Positions 24,401 through 34,038 of a stretch of 64,000 nt of DNA are shown here, piece by piece (position 1 is the first letter of the stretch; each line of letters starts with the position of its first letter). The notes beneath the pieces were generated by a model that saw only the letters and a program-made list of their open reading frames with translations, ran no database searches and was not told the DNA's origin. This DNA is from Bradyrhizobium agreste (lineage in GTDB: Bacteria; Pseudomonadota; Alphaproteobacteria; Rhizobiales; Xanthobacteraceae), in the NCBI RefSeq assembly GCF_016031625.1, contig NZ_JACCHP010000007.1, positions 62,001 to 126,000 on the forward strand, read 5' to 3'. A program made the position numbers and the translations under genes.

Positions 24401-24555
24401 ACCCTCCCCTGGAGGGGGAGGGTCGGCTCACATTGAGCGGAGCGAAATGTGAGACGGGGTGGGGTGATCTCTCCTCACGGGCACTGTTCGTGTGGAGAGA
24501 TCACCCCACCCCGCTCGCGCTGCGCGCGATCGACCCTCCCCCTCCAGGGGAGGGT
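24401..24555. repeat. Palindromic repeat, family D
   Basis: Nearly perfect inverted repeat of about 155 bases. Both ends read CCCTCCCCTGGAGGGGGAGG or its complement, and the centre has matching GGGGTGATCTCTCC / GGAGAGATCACCCC. Lies just after glmM. Confidence 0.9.
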
Positions 24556-24565
24556 AAGAAAGTGC

Positions 24566-25909
24566 TTATGCCGCGGCCTGGCCCAGGGCCAAAACAATGG
24601 TGTCGACGATGTCCTCGACCAAAATGCGGTCCTCGCCTTCGCCCATGACGCGAATCACGGGCTCGGTGCCGGAGGAGCGGATCAAGAGGCGGCCGTGGCC
24701 GTTGAGGCGCTTCTCGCCGTCGGAGATCGCCGACTTGACGTCGGAATCATCGAGCGGCCTGCCGCCCTTGTGGCGGACGTTCTTGAGGATCTGCGGCAGC
24801 GGATCGAAGCGGTGGCAGACCTCGGACACGGGACGGCGCAGCTTCTGCACCACGGCGAGCACCTGCAACGCCGCCACGAAACCGTCGCCGGTGGTGGCGT
24901 AGTCGGACAGAATGATGTGGCCGGACTGCTCGCCGCCGAGATTGTAGCCGCCGTTCAGCATCTGCTCGAGCACGTAGCGATCGCCGACCGGCGTGCGCAC
25001 GAGGTCGAGCCCCTGCCCGTTGAGGAAGCGCTCGAGGCCAAGGTTGGACATCACGGTCGCGACGATGCCCGGCCGCGACAGCCGGCCATCCTCCTTCCAG
25101 CTCTGCGCGATCACCGCCAGCAGCTGGTCGCCGTCGACGAGATGGCCGCGCTCGTCGACCAGGATGACGCGATCAGCGTCGCCGTCGAGCGCGATGCCGA
25201 TGTCGGCACGCATCTCGCGCACTTTCTTCGACAGGGCTTCCGGCGAGGTGGATCCGCATTCCTTGTTGATGTTGAAGCCGTCGGGCTCGACGCCGATCGG
25301 CACCACGTCGGCACCCAATTCCCACAGCGCTTCCGGCACCACCTTGTAGGCGGCGCCGTTGGCGCAATCGATCACGACGCGCAGTCCCTCAAGCGACAGA
25401 TCGCGCGGCAGGGTGCGCTTGGCGAATTCGATGTAGCGGTCATGCACGCCGTCGATGCGGCGGGCGCGGCCCAGACTGGCGCTCTGCGCGAGGCGCTTGT
25501 CGAGGGATTCGTCGAGCAGCTGCTCGATCTGCCGCTCGACGTCGTCGGAGAGCTTGAAGCCCTGCGGCCCGAACAGCTTGATGCCGTTGTCCTCGAACAG
25601 ATTGTGCGAGGCCGAAATCATCACGCCGAGATCGGCGCGCATCGACTTGGTCAGCATTGCGACCGCCGGCGTCGGCATCGGGCCGACCAGCAGCACGTCC
25701 ATGCCGACCGAGGTGAACCCTGCCACCATGGCGTATTCGATCATGTAACCGGACAGGCGGGTGTCCTTGCCGATCACGACCCGGTGGCGGTGGTCGCCGC
25801 GCTGGAACGCAAGGCCCGCGGCCTGGCCGACCTTGAGCGCGAGCTCCGGCGTGATCAGTCCGTTGGCGCGGCCCCTAATCCCGTCCGTCCCGAAATATTT
25901 GCGGCTCAT
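24566..25909 (-). CDS. glmM: Phosphoglucosamine mutase
   Basis: 447 aa, ATG at 25909. It interconverts glucosamine-6- and 1-phosphate for UDP-GlcNAc, peptidoglycan and LPS. The family markers are present: [13 protein letters not shown] at the start, the phosphoserine loop MISASHN with Ser101, the Mg-binding DGDADR near residue 243, and the C-terminal phosphate-binding RSSGTEP. Length is normal for GlmM. A longer frame to 25978 is unlikely. In many relatives glmM is next to folP or ftsH; here neither is seen, and its only near neighbour is a family D repeat. Confidence 0.97.
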   Translation of the reverse strand: MSRKYFGTDGIRGRANGLITPELALKVGQAAGLAFQRGDHRHRVVIGKDTRLSGYMIEYAMVAGFTSVGMDVLLVGPMPTPAVAMLTKSMRADLGVMISASHNLFEDNGIKLFGPQGFKLSDDVERQIEQLLDESLDKRLAQSASLGRARRIDGVHDRYIEFAKRTLPRDLSLEGLRVVIDCANGAAYKVVPEALWELGADVVPIGVEPDGFNINKECGSTSPEALSKKVREMRADIGIALDGDADRVILVDERGHLVDGDQLLAVIAQSWKEDGRLSRPGIVATVMSNLGLERFLNGQGLDLVRTPVGDRYVLEQMLNGGYNLGGEQSGHIILSDYATTGDGFVAALQVLAVVQKLRRPVSEVCHRFDPLPQILKNVRHKGGRPLDDSDVKSAISDGEKRLNGHGRLLIRSSGTEPVIRVMGEGEDRILVEDIVDTIVLALGQAAA

Positions 25910-26132
25910 ATTGTCCCCCAAGGCAACAACCAGGGGATCCCCTTCGACAACCACGGGCTGCCCGGAAGGGCCCCGCATCCCTGATTTGCTGGGCTTCTTA
26001 TAATGCCATCGCGGCTAACTTGGCTTCAAAAAATATGATGAATCATTACGGAACCGGTGCCGCGCCGGACCGATAAGATCTTGTTAACACAATAATTCCC
26101 GTGGGAACACCGCGCCCAAATGGAACCCGGCC

Positions 26133-26354
<222 letters not shown>

Positions 26355-26416
26355 CTAGATGACCCCGAAATCTTCCGATGCAAGACTGTTGGTACATGAC
26401 GGGCCGGGGAAACGAC

Positions 26417-27553
26417 ATGAAGCATATTACCTGTATCGACGATCTTCGTACGCTGCATCAGCGGCGCGTGCCGAAGGCGTTCTTCGACTATTGCGACCGC
26501 GGCTCCTATGCCGAGGAGACGCTGCGCGCCAACCGCGAGGACATGCAGGCGATCAAGTTCCGCCAGCGCATCCTGGTCGACGTCTCCAAGCGCGACACCT
26601 CGACCACAATCCTCGGCGAGCCGTCGACCATGCCGCTGATCCTCGCGCCGGTCGGCCTGCTCGGCATGCAGCACGGCGACGGCGAGATCCACGCCTGCCG
26701 CGCCGCGCAGGCCGCCGGCATCCCGTTCACGCAATCGACGATGTCGATCTGCTCGATCGAGGACATCGCCGCCAGTGTCGAGAAGCCGTTCTGGTTCCAG
26801 CTCTACGTCATGAAGGACCGCGGCTTCATCAAGGAATTGATGCAGCGCGCGATCGCCGCCAAGTGCAGCGCGCTGGTGCTCACGGTCGACCTGCAGGTGA
26901 TCGGCCAGCGTCACGCCGACATCAAGAACGGCATGACGGTACCGCCCGAATGGTCGCTGTCGAAACTGCTCGACTTCGCCAGCAAGCCGGCCTGGGTCTC
27001 CGGCGTGCTGCAAGGCAAGCGCCGCACCTTCGGCAACATCGCCGGCCACGTGAAGAACACCGAGGATCTCAACCGCCTTGCCGAATGGACCGCCTCGCAG
27101 TTCGACACCTCCTTGAACTGGAAGGACGTCGAGTGGGTCCGCAGCATCTGGCCGGGCAAGCTCATCATCAAGGGCATCCTCGACGTCGAGGACGCCGAGG
27201 AAGCCGCCAAGACCGGTGCGCAGGCGCTCGTCGTCTCCAACCATGGCGGCCGCCAGCTCGACGGCGCGCCGTCCTCGATCGAGGTCCTGCCGGAGATTGC
27301 GGACGCGGTCGGCGAGAAGATGGAGATCATGTTCGACGGCGGCATCCGCTCCGGCCAGGACGTGATGCGCGCGCTCGCGCTCGGCGCAAAGTCCTGCATG
27401 ATCGGCCGCGCCTATGCCTACGGCTTAGGTGCCGGCGGCCAGGCCGGCGTCGCCAAGGCGATCGACATCATCCAGAAGGAGCTGCTCACCACGATGGGGC
27501 TGTGCGGCGTCAACCGGATCGACGAGATCGATGATCACGTGATTGCGGTGTGA
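26417..27553 (+). CDS. lldD: FMN-dependent alpha-hydroxyacid dehydrogenase (LldD-like)
   Basis: 378 aa, ATG at 26417. Members oxidise L-lactate, glycolate or related acids with FMN in a TIM barrel. The start MKHITCIDDLRTLHQRRVPKAFFDY is typical, with catalytic Tyr and Asp-pair segments following. The active-site His is in VSNHGGRQLDGAPSS near residue 275, followed by FDGGIRSGQDVMRALALGA, the FMN phosphate site. Starts after GGGGAAAC. No permease or regulator is adjacent. The fit is good to L-lactate dehydrogenase; glycolate oxidase or another hydroxyacid is not excluded. Confidence 0.9.
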   Translation: MKHITCIDDLRTLHQRRVPKAFFDYCDRGSYAEETLRANREDMQAIKFRQRILVDVSKRDTSTTILGEPSTMPLILAPVGLLGMQHGDGEIHACRAAQAAGIPFTQSTMSICSIEDIAASVEKPFWFQLYVMKDRGFIKELMQRAIAAKCSALVLTVDLQVIGQRHADIKNGMTVPPEWSLSKLLDFASKPAWVSGVLQGKRRTFGNIAGHVKNTEDLNRLAEWTASQFDTSLNWKDVEWVRSIWPGKLIIKGILDVEDAEEAAKTGAQALVVSNHGGRQLDGAPSSIEVLPEIADAVGEKMEIMFDGGIRSGQDVMRALALGAKSCMIGRAYAYGLGAGGQAGVAKAIDIIQKELLTTMGLCGVNRIDEIDDHVIAV

Positions 27554-27558
27554 CACTC

Positions 27559-27654
27559 GTCATTCCGGGATGGTCCGAAGGACCAGACCCGGAATCTCGA
27601 GATTCTCAGGTGCGCAATTGCGCACCATAGTTCGCTTGCGCGCCCCGGAATGAC
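27559..27654. repeat. Palindromic repeat, family R1
   Basis: Starts GTCATTCCGGG and ends CCCCGGAATGAC. The internal core TGCGCAATTGCGCACCATAG is shared with copies at 40117 and 49969. Lies six bases after the hydroxyacid dehydrogenase. Confidence 0.85.
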
Positions 27655-27661
27655 TTCCGCC

Positions 27662-28288
27662 TCACATCGGTGGCGTCAGGCCGTCGCGGCCGACGCTGAC
27701 GCGGCTGGTCTCGAACGAGCCGTCCGGCAATTGCTTCATGAAGGCGATGACCTTGGCGCCGGGCTTCAGCTCGGATTTGTCGCCGGGCACGAAAGTCACG
27801 ACCGGCGTGTCGTCGGCGACGAACACCTTCTTCTCGCCGTCCTTGTACTTGACCAGCAGCGTGTGACCGTCATTGCCGACGACGCTCTCGGCCACGGTCG
27901 CATTGGTCATGCTGGAGTTGGGCTTGAGGTCCCAGGGTCGCGAGCCTTCGCCGGTGCCGCGCATGCTTTCCGGAAACACGTGCACCTCGACGGCGTTCTG
28001 GCTGCCGTCCGGTCCCGGCACGGTGGTCGCGCCGATGAACGAGCCCGGCTTGATGTCGGCGAGCGAAATCTTGGTAACGCCCGACACGTTCACGTCGGAG
28101 GCGAGGCGAAGCTTGACCTCCTCACCGCTGCGCGACTTGACCTGCATGGTGTCGCCATCGACGCTTTCGATGGTGCCGCGCACGCGCGTCGGCACCGGCG
28201 CTCTCTGGGCGAAGGCGCAATAGGTCGAGACCGCCACCATCGCGACGGCGATCAGTGGGCGTGTGAAGGTTGCACGTTGAACAGTCAT
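27662..28288 (-). CDS. Exported OB/DUF5666-type protein
   Basis: 208 aa, ATG at 28288 after CGGAGACC. Signal peptide residues 1-28 (AVAMVAVSTYCAFA). The mature protein has alternating short strands (RGTIESVDGDTMQVKSRSG and similar pairs), a pattern of periplasmic OB-like or DUF5666 domains that bind small ligands or metals. Three or four such units are visible, the last with KYKDGEKKVFVADDTPVV. No cysteine pairs and no catalytic motif. It stands alone between a repeat and aroE. Family call is inference. Confidence 0.6.
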   Translation of the reverse strand: MTVQRATFTRPLIAVAMVAVSTYCAFAQRAPVPTRVRGTIESVDGDTMQVKSRSGEEVKLRLASDVNVSGVTKISLADIKPGSFIGATTVPGPDGSQNAVEVHVFPESMRGTGEGSRPWDLKPNSSMTNATVAESVVGNDGHTLLVKYKDGEKKVFVADDTPVVTFVPGDKSELKPGAKVIAFMKQLPDGSFETSRVSVGRDGLTPPM

Positions 28289-28345
28289 GATGGTCTCCGA
28301 TTGTCCCCAGGAATGGAGAACTCCGAAAGACCGGGTGCTATTCTC

Positions 28346-29185
28346 TCAAGACTTCGTGAGATCGGCCTCGACCAATGCACGCAGCTCGGCGGTGACCTCG
28401 GGCCGCCGCCCGAACCACAGCTCGAAGCCGCCCACCGCCTGATGCAGCAGCATGCCGAGCCCGTCGGCGGTCTTCAGACCGCGCGCGGTGGCCGCGGCGA
28501 GCAGCGGCGTCACCAGGGGAACGTAGACGAGGTCGGCGACGACGGCGTCTTGCGGCAGGCGCGCGACGTCGACATCGACCGAAGGCTGGCCATGCATGCC
28601 GAGCGAGGTCGTGTTCACAAGGAGCTTTGCACGCGGCAGCACGTCGCCGATCGCGTCCCACGACAGCGGATGCACGTTCGGCCCGAACTGCTGCGCCAGC
28701 GTCTCGGCCCGCGCAATGGTCCGATTGGCGACATGCACGCGTTTGATGCCGCGTTCCAGCAGGCCGAACACGACCGCGCGCGAGGAGCCGCCAGCGCCCA
28801 GCACGAGCGCCGCCTCGGCCATGTCCCAGCCCGGCGCGCTGGCGTCGAGATTGTCGATGAAGCCTTCGACATCGGTGTTGGTGGAGCGCAGCTCGCCCTC
28901 GGCAAACCACAGCGTGTTCGCAGCGCCGACGGCCCTGGCGCGCGCGTCGGGCGTCGACAGCGCCAGCACGGCTTCCTTGTGCGGGATGGTGACGTTGGCA
29001 CCGACGAAGCCGCGCAGCGACAGCCGCAGCACGAAATCGCGCAAATCCTCCGGCGGCACCGCCTCGATGACATAGCCGCCTTCGATGCCGAGCGTGCGCA
29101 GCCAGTGATGGTGGATCAGCGGCGAGCGCGAATGCGCGGCCGGCCATCCGATCAGACAGGCTGCGGGGATCTTGGGCGCGGTCAT
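28346..29185 (-). CDS. aroE: Shikimate dehydrogenase
   Basis: 279 aa, start ATG at 29185. It reduces 3-dehydroshikimate to shikimate with NADPH, step four of aromatic amino acid synthesis. Catalytic Lys70 in NVTIPHK and Asp105 in NTDVEGF are present; shikimate-binding SRSP is at 20-22 and the nucleotide-binding GAGGSSRAV near residue 131. Length normal. In alphaproteobacteria aroE is commonly near coaE, maf and dnaQ; none is seen here. Followed upstream on the same strand by the SulP gene, about 65 bases apart, likely a separate unit. Confidence 0.95.
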   Translation of the reverse strand: MTAPKIPAACLIGWPAAHSRSPLIHHHWLRTLGIEGGYVIEAVPPEDLRDFVLRLSLRGFVGANVTIPHKEAVLALSTPDARARAVGAANTLWFAEGELRSTNTDVEGFIDNLDASAPGWDMAEAALVLGAGGSSRAVVFGLLERGIKRVHVANRTIARAETLAQQFGPNVHPLSWDAIGDVLPRAKLLVNTTSLGMHGQPSVDVDVARLPQDAVVADLVYVPLVTPLLAAATARGLKTADGLGMLLHQAVGGFELWFGRRPEVTAELRALVEADLTKS

Positions 29186-29251
29186 CTTTCCCTCGGGTCG
29201 TTTCCGAGGCGATCCATTTCGCGTCGCGCCCGCTCTGTCAAGCGCGGCCGG

Positions 29252-30994
29252 TCAGCTCGCAGTCGGCCCGTCGGCGGCGCGGCCCTTGATGTCGGCGATG
29301 GCGCGCTCGAGGCTCGTGCGGTAGCGCGCGCGCGGCGGCGTGACGCCGTGGGTGAGCAGCGCGCGACGGACCATGGGCGAGGCCCCCGTGATGAACAGCC
29401 TGATGCCCTGGCGGTGCGCCTTGGCGGCGACGCGACCGAGCACGTTGGCCGCGGTCGAATCCAGGAACGGCACCGCGGCGAAATCGACCACGAAGGCCTT
29501 GCGCCTGTCGGCGACGCCATCAAGCACGCTGCCGATCGCCGAGGACGCGCCGAAGAAGAACGCGCCGGTGATGCGATAGACCAGCACGTCTTGGTCGACC
29601 GCAAGCGCGGAATCGTAGGGAACGCGGTCGCCATTGCCGTCGTCGGGACGATCGGCAACCATCAGCGGCGTGCGCTCCTCGATGCCGGTCATCTCCGCCA
29701 TGCGATGGATGAACAGCACCGCGCCGAGCGCGAAGCCGACCAGGATGCCTTCGGTGAGATCGCGGAAGATCGTGAGCAGGAAAGTCGCGAGCAGCACCAC
29801 GGCGTCGCCCCATGAGGAGCGCACGAGCGTCGCGAATTCGTGCTTCTCCGCCATGGTCCAGGCCACCACGACCAGCACCGCGGCGAGCGCGGCCAGCGGG
29901 ATGTAGCTCGCCAGCGGCGCCGCGATCAGCATGAACAACAGCAGGAACACCGAATGCAGCATGCCCGCGAGCGGCCCGCGCGCCCCGGCGCGGATGTTGG
30001 TGGCCGTGCGCGCGATCAACCCGGTGACGCAGATGCCGCCGAACAGCGCCGAGCCGATATTGGCCGCGCCTTGCGCCACCAGCTCGCAATTGGAGCGGTG
30101 ACGGCGGCCGGTCATGCCGTCGGCCACCACGGCCGACAGCAGCGATTCGATCGCCGCCAGCAGCGCAAACGCGATCGCATCCGGCAGCACCGCCCTTGCC
30201 TTCTCCAGCGAGAACGCGGGCAGCACTGGGGAGGGCAATTCGCGCGGAATGCCGCCGAAACGCGAGCCGATCGTTTCCACCGGCAGCGAGAACACAGCAC
30301 ATATCACGGCCGCGAACACGACCGCGATCAGGATGCCCGGCCAGGACGGCCGCCAGACCCGCAAGGCCGCGATGATGGCGATGCTGACGAGCGCGACGAC
30401 AACCGCCGAGGGATTGACGGTGTGCAAGGCGCCCGCGAGTGCGGCGAGCTTCGGGACGAACTCGCTGGGCTCTTTGCCCGCGAGCGTGATGCCCGAGAGG
30501 TCGCGGAGCTGGCTGGCGAAGATGATGACGGCAATGCCGGCGGTGAAGCCGACCGTGACGGGATAGGGAATGAACTTGATGTAGGTGCCGACCCTGAGCA
30601 GCCCCGCGCCGATCAGGAACAGCCCCGCCATCATGGTGGCGAGGATGACTCCGTCGACGCCGTGCCGCTCCGCGGTCGCCGCGACCAGAACGATGAACGC
30701 GCCGGCAGGACCGCCGATCTGGAACCGGCTGCCGCCGAGCAGGGAGACGATGAAGCCGCCGGCGACGGCGGTGTAGAGGCCGCGGTCCGGCGTCACGCCC
30801 GAGGCGATCGCGATCGCCATCGACAGCGGCAGCGCGACGATCGCAACCGTGAGGCCGGCGAAGACGTCGGCGCGGAAATCCGCGAGGCCGTAGCCTTCGC
30901 GCCAGACGGTGACGAGCTTCGGCAGATACAGTTCGGCAAACGTCGGCTGACGCAGCTGGTGCAGCCGGCTCGCCTGATCGCTTGTGATGCTCAT
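29252..30994 (-). CDS. SulP family anion transporter with STAS domain
   Basis: 580 aa, ATG at 30994; the frame continues to 31069 but MSITSDQ fits better. SulP proteins move sulfate, bicarbonate or other anions. Residues 30-430 form about 12 hydrophobic helices, with the family regions LYTAVAGGFIVSLLGGSRFQ and GPAGAFIVL near residue 95 and the SulP loop around YIPLAALAAVLVV. A STAS domain (RITGAFFFGASSAIG, then FVVDFAAVPFLDSTA) follows to about residue 570, with DST the site that is phosphorylated in anti-sigma antagonists. Sulfate or bicarbonate is likely; not distinguishable. Some relatives are fused to or paired with carbonic anhydrase, not here. Confidence 0.9.
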   Translation of the reverse strand: MSITSDQASRLHQLRQPTFAELYLPKLVTVWREGYGLADFRADVFAGLTVAIVALPLSMAIAIASGVTPDRGLYTAVAGGFIVSLLGGSRFQIGGPAGAFIVLVAATAERHGVDGVILATMMAGLFLIGAGLLRVGTYIKFIPYPVTVGFTAGIAVIIFASQLRDLSGITLAGKEPSEFVPKLAALAGALHTVNPSAVVVALVSIAIIAALRVWRPSWPGILIAVVFAAVICAVFSLPVETIGSRFGGIPRELPSPVLPAFSLEKARAVLPDAIAFALLAAIESLLSAVVADGMTGRRHRSNCELVAQGAANIGSALFGGICVTGLIARTATNIRAGARGPLAGMLHSVFLLLFMLIAAPLASYIPLAALAAVLVVVAWTMAEKHEFATLVRSSWGDAVVLLATFLLTIFRDLTEGILVGFALGAVLFIHRMAEMTGIEERTPLMVADRPDDGNGDRVPYDSALAVDQDVLVYRITGAFFFGASSAIGSVLDGVADRRKAFVVDFAAVPFLDSTAANVLGRVAAKAHRQGIRLFITGASPMVRRALLTHGVTPPRARYRTSLERAIADIKGRAADGPTAS

Positions 30995-31098
30995 GTCGCA
31001 AGGTGCTCCGCTGGCCCCACAATGCTCCGAAGCATCGTGCGTCCCGAGGTGCGACGATGCGCTAGTCAATCTTGATCCCGGGCACGATCAATGCGCGA

Positions 31099-31371
31099 TC
31101 ATGTTCCGACGCGGCGCGGCGGCCCCGGCTCCTTCAGGCGAACACCGCGTCCGCCGCTGTCGCTGCGGGCCTGTTCACCGATCAGCTCGACGCCGGCCCG
31201 GTCGAACGCCTCGACCACCTTGGTCAGGGTCTCGACCACGCCACGAACATTGCCGGTCGAGGCCTCCATCCGCTGGATGGTCGGCAGCGACACGCCCGCA
31301 AGCTCGGCCAGGGTTTTCTGGTCGATGCCGAGCAACGCGCGGGCTGCCCGCATCTGGAACGAGGTGATCAC
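31099..31371 (-). CDS. Small helix-turn-helix transcriptional regulator
   Basis: 90 aa from GTG at 31371; ATG at 31353 is an alternative. Residues 8-60 form an Xre/Cro-type HTH: MRAARALLGIDQKTLAELAG, then SLPTIQRMEAS as the recognition helix. It has a short C-terminal basic tail. Upstream on its own strand is an AT-rich region with a 7-bp inverted repeat (31399-31405 and 31432-31438, centres 33 bases apart) that would suit autorepression. No toxin gene is next to it. Target genes unknown. Confidence 0.8.
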   Translation of the reverse strand: MITSFQMRAARALLGIDQKTLAELAGVSLPTIQRMEASTGNVRGVVETLTKVVEAFDRAGVELIGEQARSDSGGRGVRLKEPGPPRRVGT

Positions 31372-31398
31372 CTTGGTCTCACGTATCAGAGTTTATAA

Positions 31399-31438
31399 GT
31401 GATATTTGGAGCATATACAATGATGTAAAATATATCAC
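31399..31438 (-). promoter_or_regulatory. AT-rich promoter with candidate operator
   Basis: GTGATAT and ATATCAC flank an AT-rich core, three helical turns apart. The minus strand offers TTTACA and AAATAT as possible -35 and -10 with a 16-base gap. The HTH gene starts 28 bases after the operator. Confidence 0.45.
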
Positions 31439-31496
31439 CTAGGGGCAGACGCAAGCGCGTCCTCCGTCATTGCAGTCTTGCGCAATAGCTCCGCTC

Positions 31497-31618
31497 TCGT
31501 GCCCCAGACGCGGCGCAGCACGACGTGATGCGCTACAGAGCCGGGGCCCATGCGGCAGCGAGCTCCGTGGCTTTTGCTCTGCGCAGCAATGCTACGCATG
31601 CAGCGCGTCCGGGACACG
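31497..31618. repeat. Palindromic repeat, family E (TCGTGCCCC...GGGACACG)
   Basis: Arms TCGTGCCCCAGACGCGGC and GCGCGTCCGGGACACG, with internal GAGCCGGGGCCCATG / CTCTGCGCAGCA. Copies at 53846 and 55988. Followed at 31633-31666 by a family A hairpin (CCCTCTCCCCGTAAGAACGG). Confidence 0.85.
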
Positions 31619-31632
31619 TTGTATGGCTCCGC

Positions 31633-31666
31633 CCTCTCCCCGTAAGAACGGGGAAAGGGAGAGAGA
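31633..31666. repeat. Repeat family A, short arm
   Basis: CCTCTCCCCGTAAGAACGGG then AAAGGGAGAGAG; same unit as arms at 34650, 51033 and 53130. Confidence 0.7.
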
Positions 31667-31699
31667 GGGCGTGCGTCCCTAACTGCGCGAGAGACAGAC

Positions 31700-33748
31700 T
31701 CACGCCGCGTGCTGATGGGCGGCGATAATCTGGTCGGCGGCGCGGCCAGTGACTTCGGCCATGTGGTCGAACTGGCGCGTGAAGCTGCCGGCGCCGGCGG
31801 TGGCCGAGCGCAACTCCACGATCAGCTCGCCGATCTCCGCTTCCGGCATCATGGCGCGGACACAGTCCCAGCCGGTCCAGCCTTCGCGGGTGTCGAAGCC
31901 GAGAATCTGCCCGCGTCGCGCCGACAGGATGGCGTTGATCTTGGCGGTAGCGTCGGTCGGGCAGACGATCTCGACCACGTGGATCGGCTCCAGCAGCACC
32001 GGCTGACATTGCGGCAGGCCTTCGTTGAGCCCGACCCGCGCTGCCGTGCGGAAGGCGAGATCGGAGCTATCGACGCTGTGATAGGAGCCGTCGGTCAGCG
32101 TCACCTCTACGTCGGTGACAGGGAAACCGAGCGGACCGCGCGCCAGGCCATCGACGACGCCCTCCTCCACCGCCGGGATGTAGTTGCGCGGCACCGCACC
32201 GCCCACCACCGTCTCGGCGAATTTGAAGCCGTCACCGCGCGGCAGCGGCTTGATGTCGAGCACGACATCGCCGAACTGGCCGTGGCCGCCGGACTGCTTC
32301 TTGTGACGGCCGCGCTGGGTGATCGGCTTGCGGATGGTCTCCTGATAGCCGATCGCAGGCGGATGCGAGGTGACCTTGACGCCGAAGCGGTCGCGCAAGC
32401 GCTCGCTGGCCACACGCAGGTGCATCTCGCCCTGGCCCCACAGCACGGTGTCGTGGGTCTTGGCGTTCTGCACGATCATGAGCGAGGGATCCTCCTCATG
32501 CAGGCGCATCAAGGCCTGGCCGAGCTTGACGTCGTCCTTGCGGTCGGTGGCCGCGACCGAGATCGCGAGCACCGGCGGCGTCGGCTCGATCGTGATCAAT
32601 GCCGAGGGCGGCGTCTTGCCGTTCGAAACCGTGTCACCGGTCTTGACCGGATCGAGCTTGGCGAGCGCCACGGTGTCGCCGGCTTCGGCCGAGGCACGCT
32701 TGGTGTCGTAGGCGCCGTTGACGGCGAGGATGCCGGAGATGCGCCCTGCGCCGCCGGACGAGGATTGCAGCGTGGCACCGTCGTCGAGATGGCCGGCGAG
32801 CAGCCGCGTCAGCGACAGCTTTCCGCCGTGCTGCGAATGCAGCGTCTTGAAGACGTAGCCGAGCGCGTCTTTGGTCTCGGTTACGCCGAGACGTGTTGCG
32901 GTCTCCGCGACGCCGGGCGCCTCGTGACGCAGCGCCTTCATCAGGCGCAGCACGCCGTTCTCGCGCGCGGCGGCGCCGAGCAGCACCGGGCAAATCAGCC
33001 CCTCCCGCAATTCGCGGGCGAGATCGTCGAAGACGGCGTCGCGCGGCGGCTGGATGTCCTCGAGCAGCTGCTCCATCAGCGCATCGTCGTGATCGGCGAG
33101 CTTCTCCAGCATCGAGAAGCGGGCTTCCTTTTCGCGATCGAGATCGCCGCCTTCGAGCGCGATCACCTCGGAGGCCTTGTGCTCGCGATAGATGAAGGCG
33201 CGCTCCAGCGCGAGATCGACGAAGCCCTCGATTAGCTCACCCTTCCAGATCGGGATCTGGCGCAGCACCAACGGCACGCGCGAGGCGGGCTGCAGCATCG
33301 CGAGGGTCTCGCGGATGCGCTCGTTCGCGCGGTCGATCTTGTTGAGGAACAGGAAACGCGGGATCTTCAGCTCCTCCAGCTCGCGCAGGATGATCTGAAG
33401 CTGCGGCAGCTTCTTCTCGTCGGCCTCGCAGACCACGATTGCGGCGTCGACCGCAGGCAACGCGGCGCGCATGTCGTGGGCAAACTCGATGGAACCGGGA
33501 CAATCGAGGAATGTGTAGCTGTCGCCCATGAAACTCGTGGTGGCGGCAGTGAGGCCGACGGTCATCTTGTGATCACGGGCCTCCGGCGTGGCGTCGCCGA
33601 CGGAAGTTCCGGCATCGACGCTGCCGGCGCGCGGGATTGCACCCGTTCGCGCCAATATTGCTTCCAGAAGTGTGGTTTTACCGCTTTGGAAAGGGCCCAC
33701 CAGCGCGATGCACCGTGGACCTCGGGGACTTCTGACGTCTTGTCCCAT
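31700..33748 (-). CDS. Divergent elongation factor G-like GTPase
   Basis: 682 aa, ATG at 33748 after AAGGAGG. The domain order matches EF-G: GTPase (P-loop GPFQSGKTTL at 18-27, NKID near 136), then domains II-V (SHPPAIGYQETI near 450, GHGQFGD, the VLLEPIHVVEI strand). Two switch regions are unusual: switch II reads DCPGS (82-86), so the GTPase-activating His of DTPGH is replaced by Ser, and the ERGIT switch I block is replaced by DHKMTVGL. Clades of EF-G-like proteins with such changes exist in alphaproteobacteria and may act in ribosome recycling or stress. Not the housekeeping EF-G. Confidence 0.85.
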   Translation of the reverse strand: MGQDVRSPRGPRCIALVGPFQSGKTTLLEAILARTGAIPRAGSVDAGTSVGDATPEARDHKMTVGLTAATTSFMGDSYTFLDCPGSIEFAHDMRAALPAVDAAIVVCEADEKKLPQLQIILRELEELKIPRFLFLNKIDRANERIRETLAMLQPASRVPLVLRQIPIWKGELIEGFVDLALERAFIYREHKASEVIALEGGDLDREKEARFSMLEKLADHDDALMEQLLEDIQPPRDAVFDDLARELREGLICPVLLGAAARENGVLRLMKALRHEAPGVAETATRLGVTETKDALGYVFKTLHSQHGGKLSLTRLLAGHLDDGATLQSSSGGAGRISGILAVNGAYDTKRASAEAGDTVALAKLDPVKTGDTVSNGKTPPSALITIEPTPPVLAISVAATDRKDDVKLGQALMRLHEEDPSLMIVQNAKTHDTVLWGQGEMHLRVASERLRDRFGVKVTSHPPAIGYQETIRKPITQRGRHKKQSGGHGQFGDVVLDIKPLPRGDGFKFAETVVGGAVPRNYIPAVEEGVVDGLARGPLGFPVTDVEVTLTDGSYHSVDSSDLAFRTAARVGLNEGLPQCQPVLLEPIHVVEIVCPTDATAKINAILSARRGQILGFDTREGWTGWDCVRAMMPEAEIGELIVELRSATAGAGSFTRQFDHMAEVTGRAADQIIAAHQHAA

Positions 33749-33864
33749 TCGCCGCCTCCTTGGTGTGGAGCTCGGCCCGTGATTGGGTCGGCAAACGCCG
33801 ATGCTCTGCCCCTCCCTTAGATTTGGCAAGCATCAAACGTCGCTGCGGTGCGTCGTCAGTGTTC

Positions 33865-34017
33865 CACCTCTCCCCAGCGGGGAGAGGTCGGATTGCTATG
33901 GCGCGCAATTGCGCGCCTGAGCAATCCGGGTGAGGGGCCGCGGCATAGAGTGAGACCTTAACCCCTCACCCGGATCGCATCTTTGATGCGATCCGACCTC
34001 TCCCTTCGGGAGAGGTG
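33865..34017. repeat. Palindromic repeat, family A
   Basis: Starts CACCTCTCCCCAGCGGGGAG and ends GGGAGAGGTG. Internal halves read GGATTG...CAATCCGGGTGAGGGG and CCTCACCCGGATCGCATC. Copy at 38903 is very similar. Confidence 0.9.
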
Positions 34018-34038
34018 AAGCAGCACCGCCCCAGGCGC

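Noticed and set aside
27650..29815. 721-codon plus-strand frame over the exported protein, aroE and SulP genes
   Set aside because: Antisense to three well-supported genes and begins inside the R1 repeat; no motifs.
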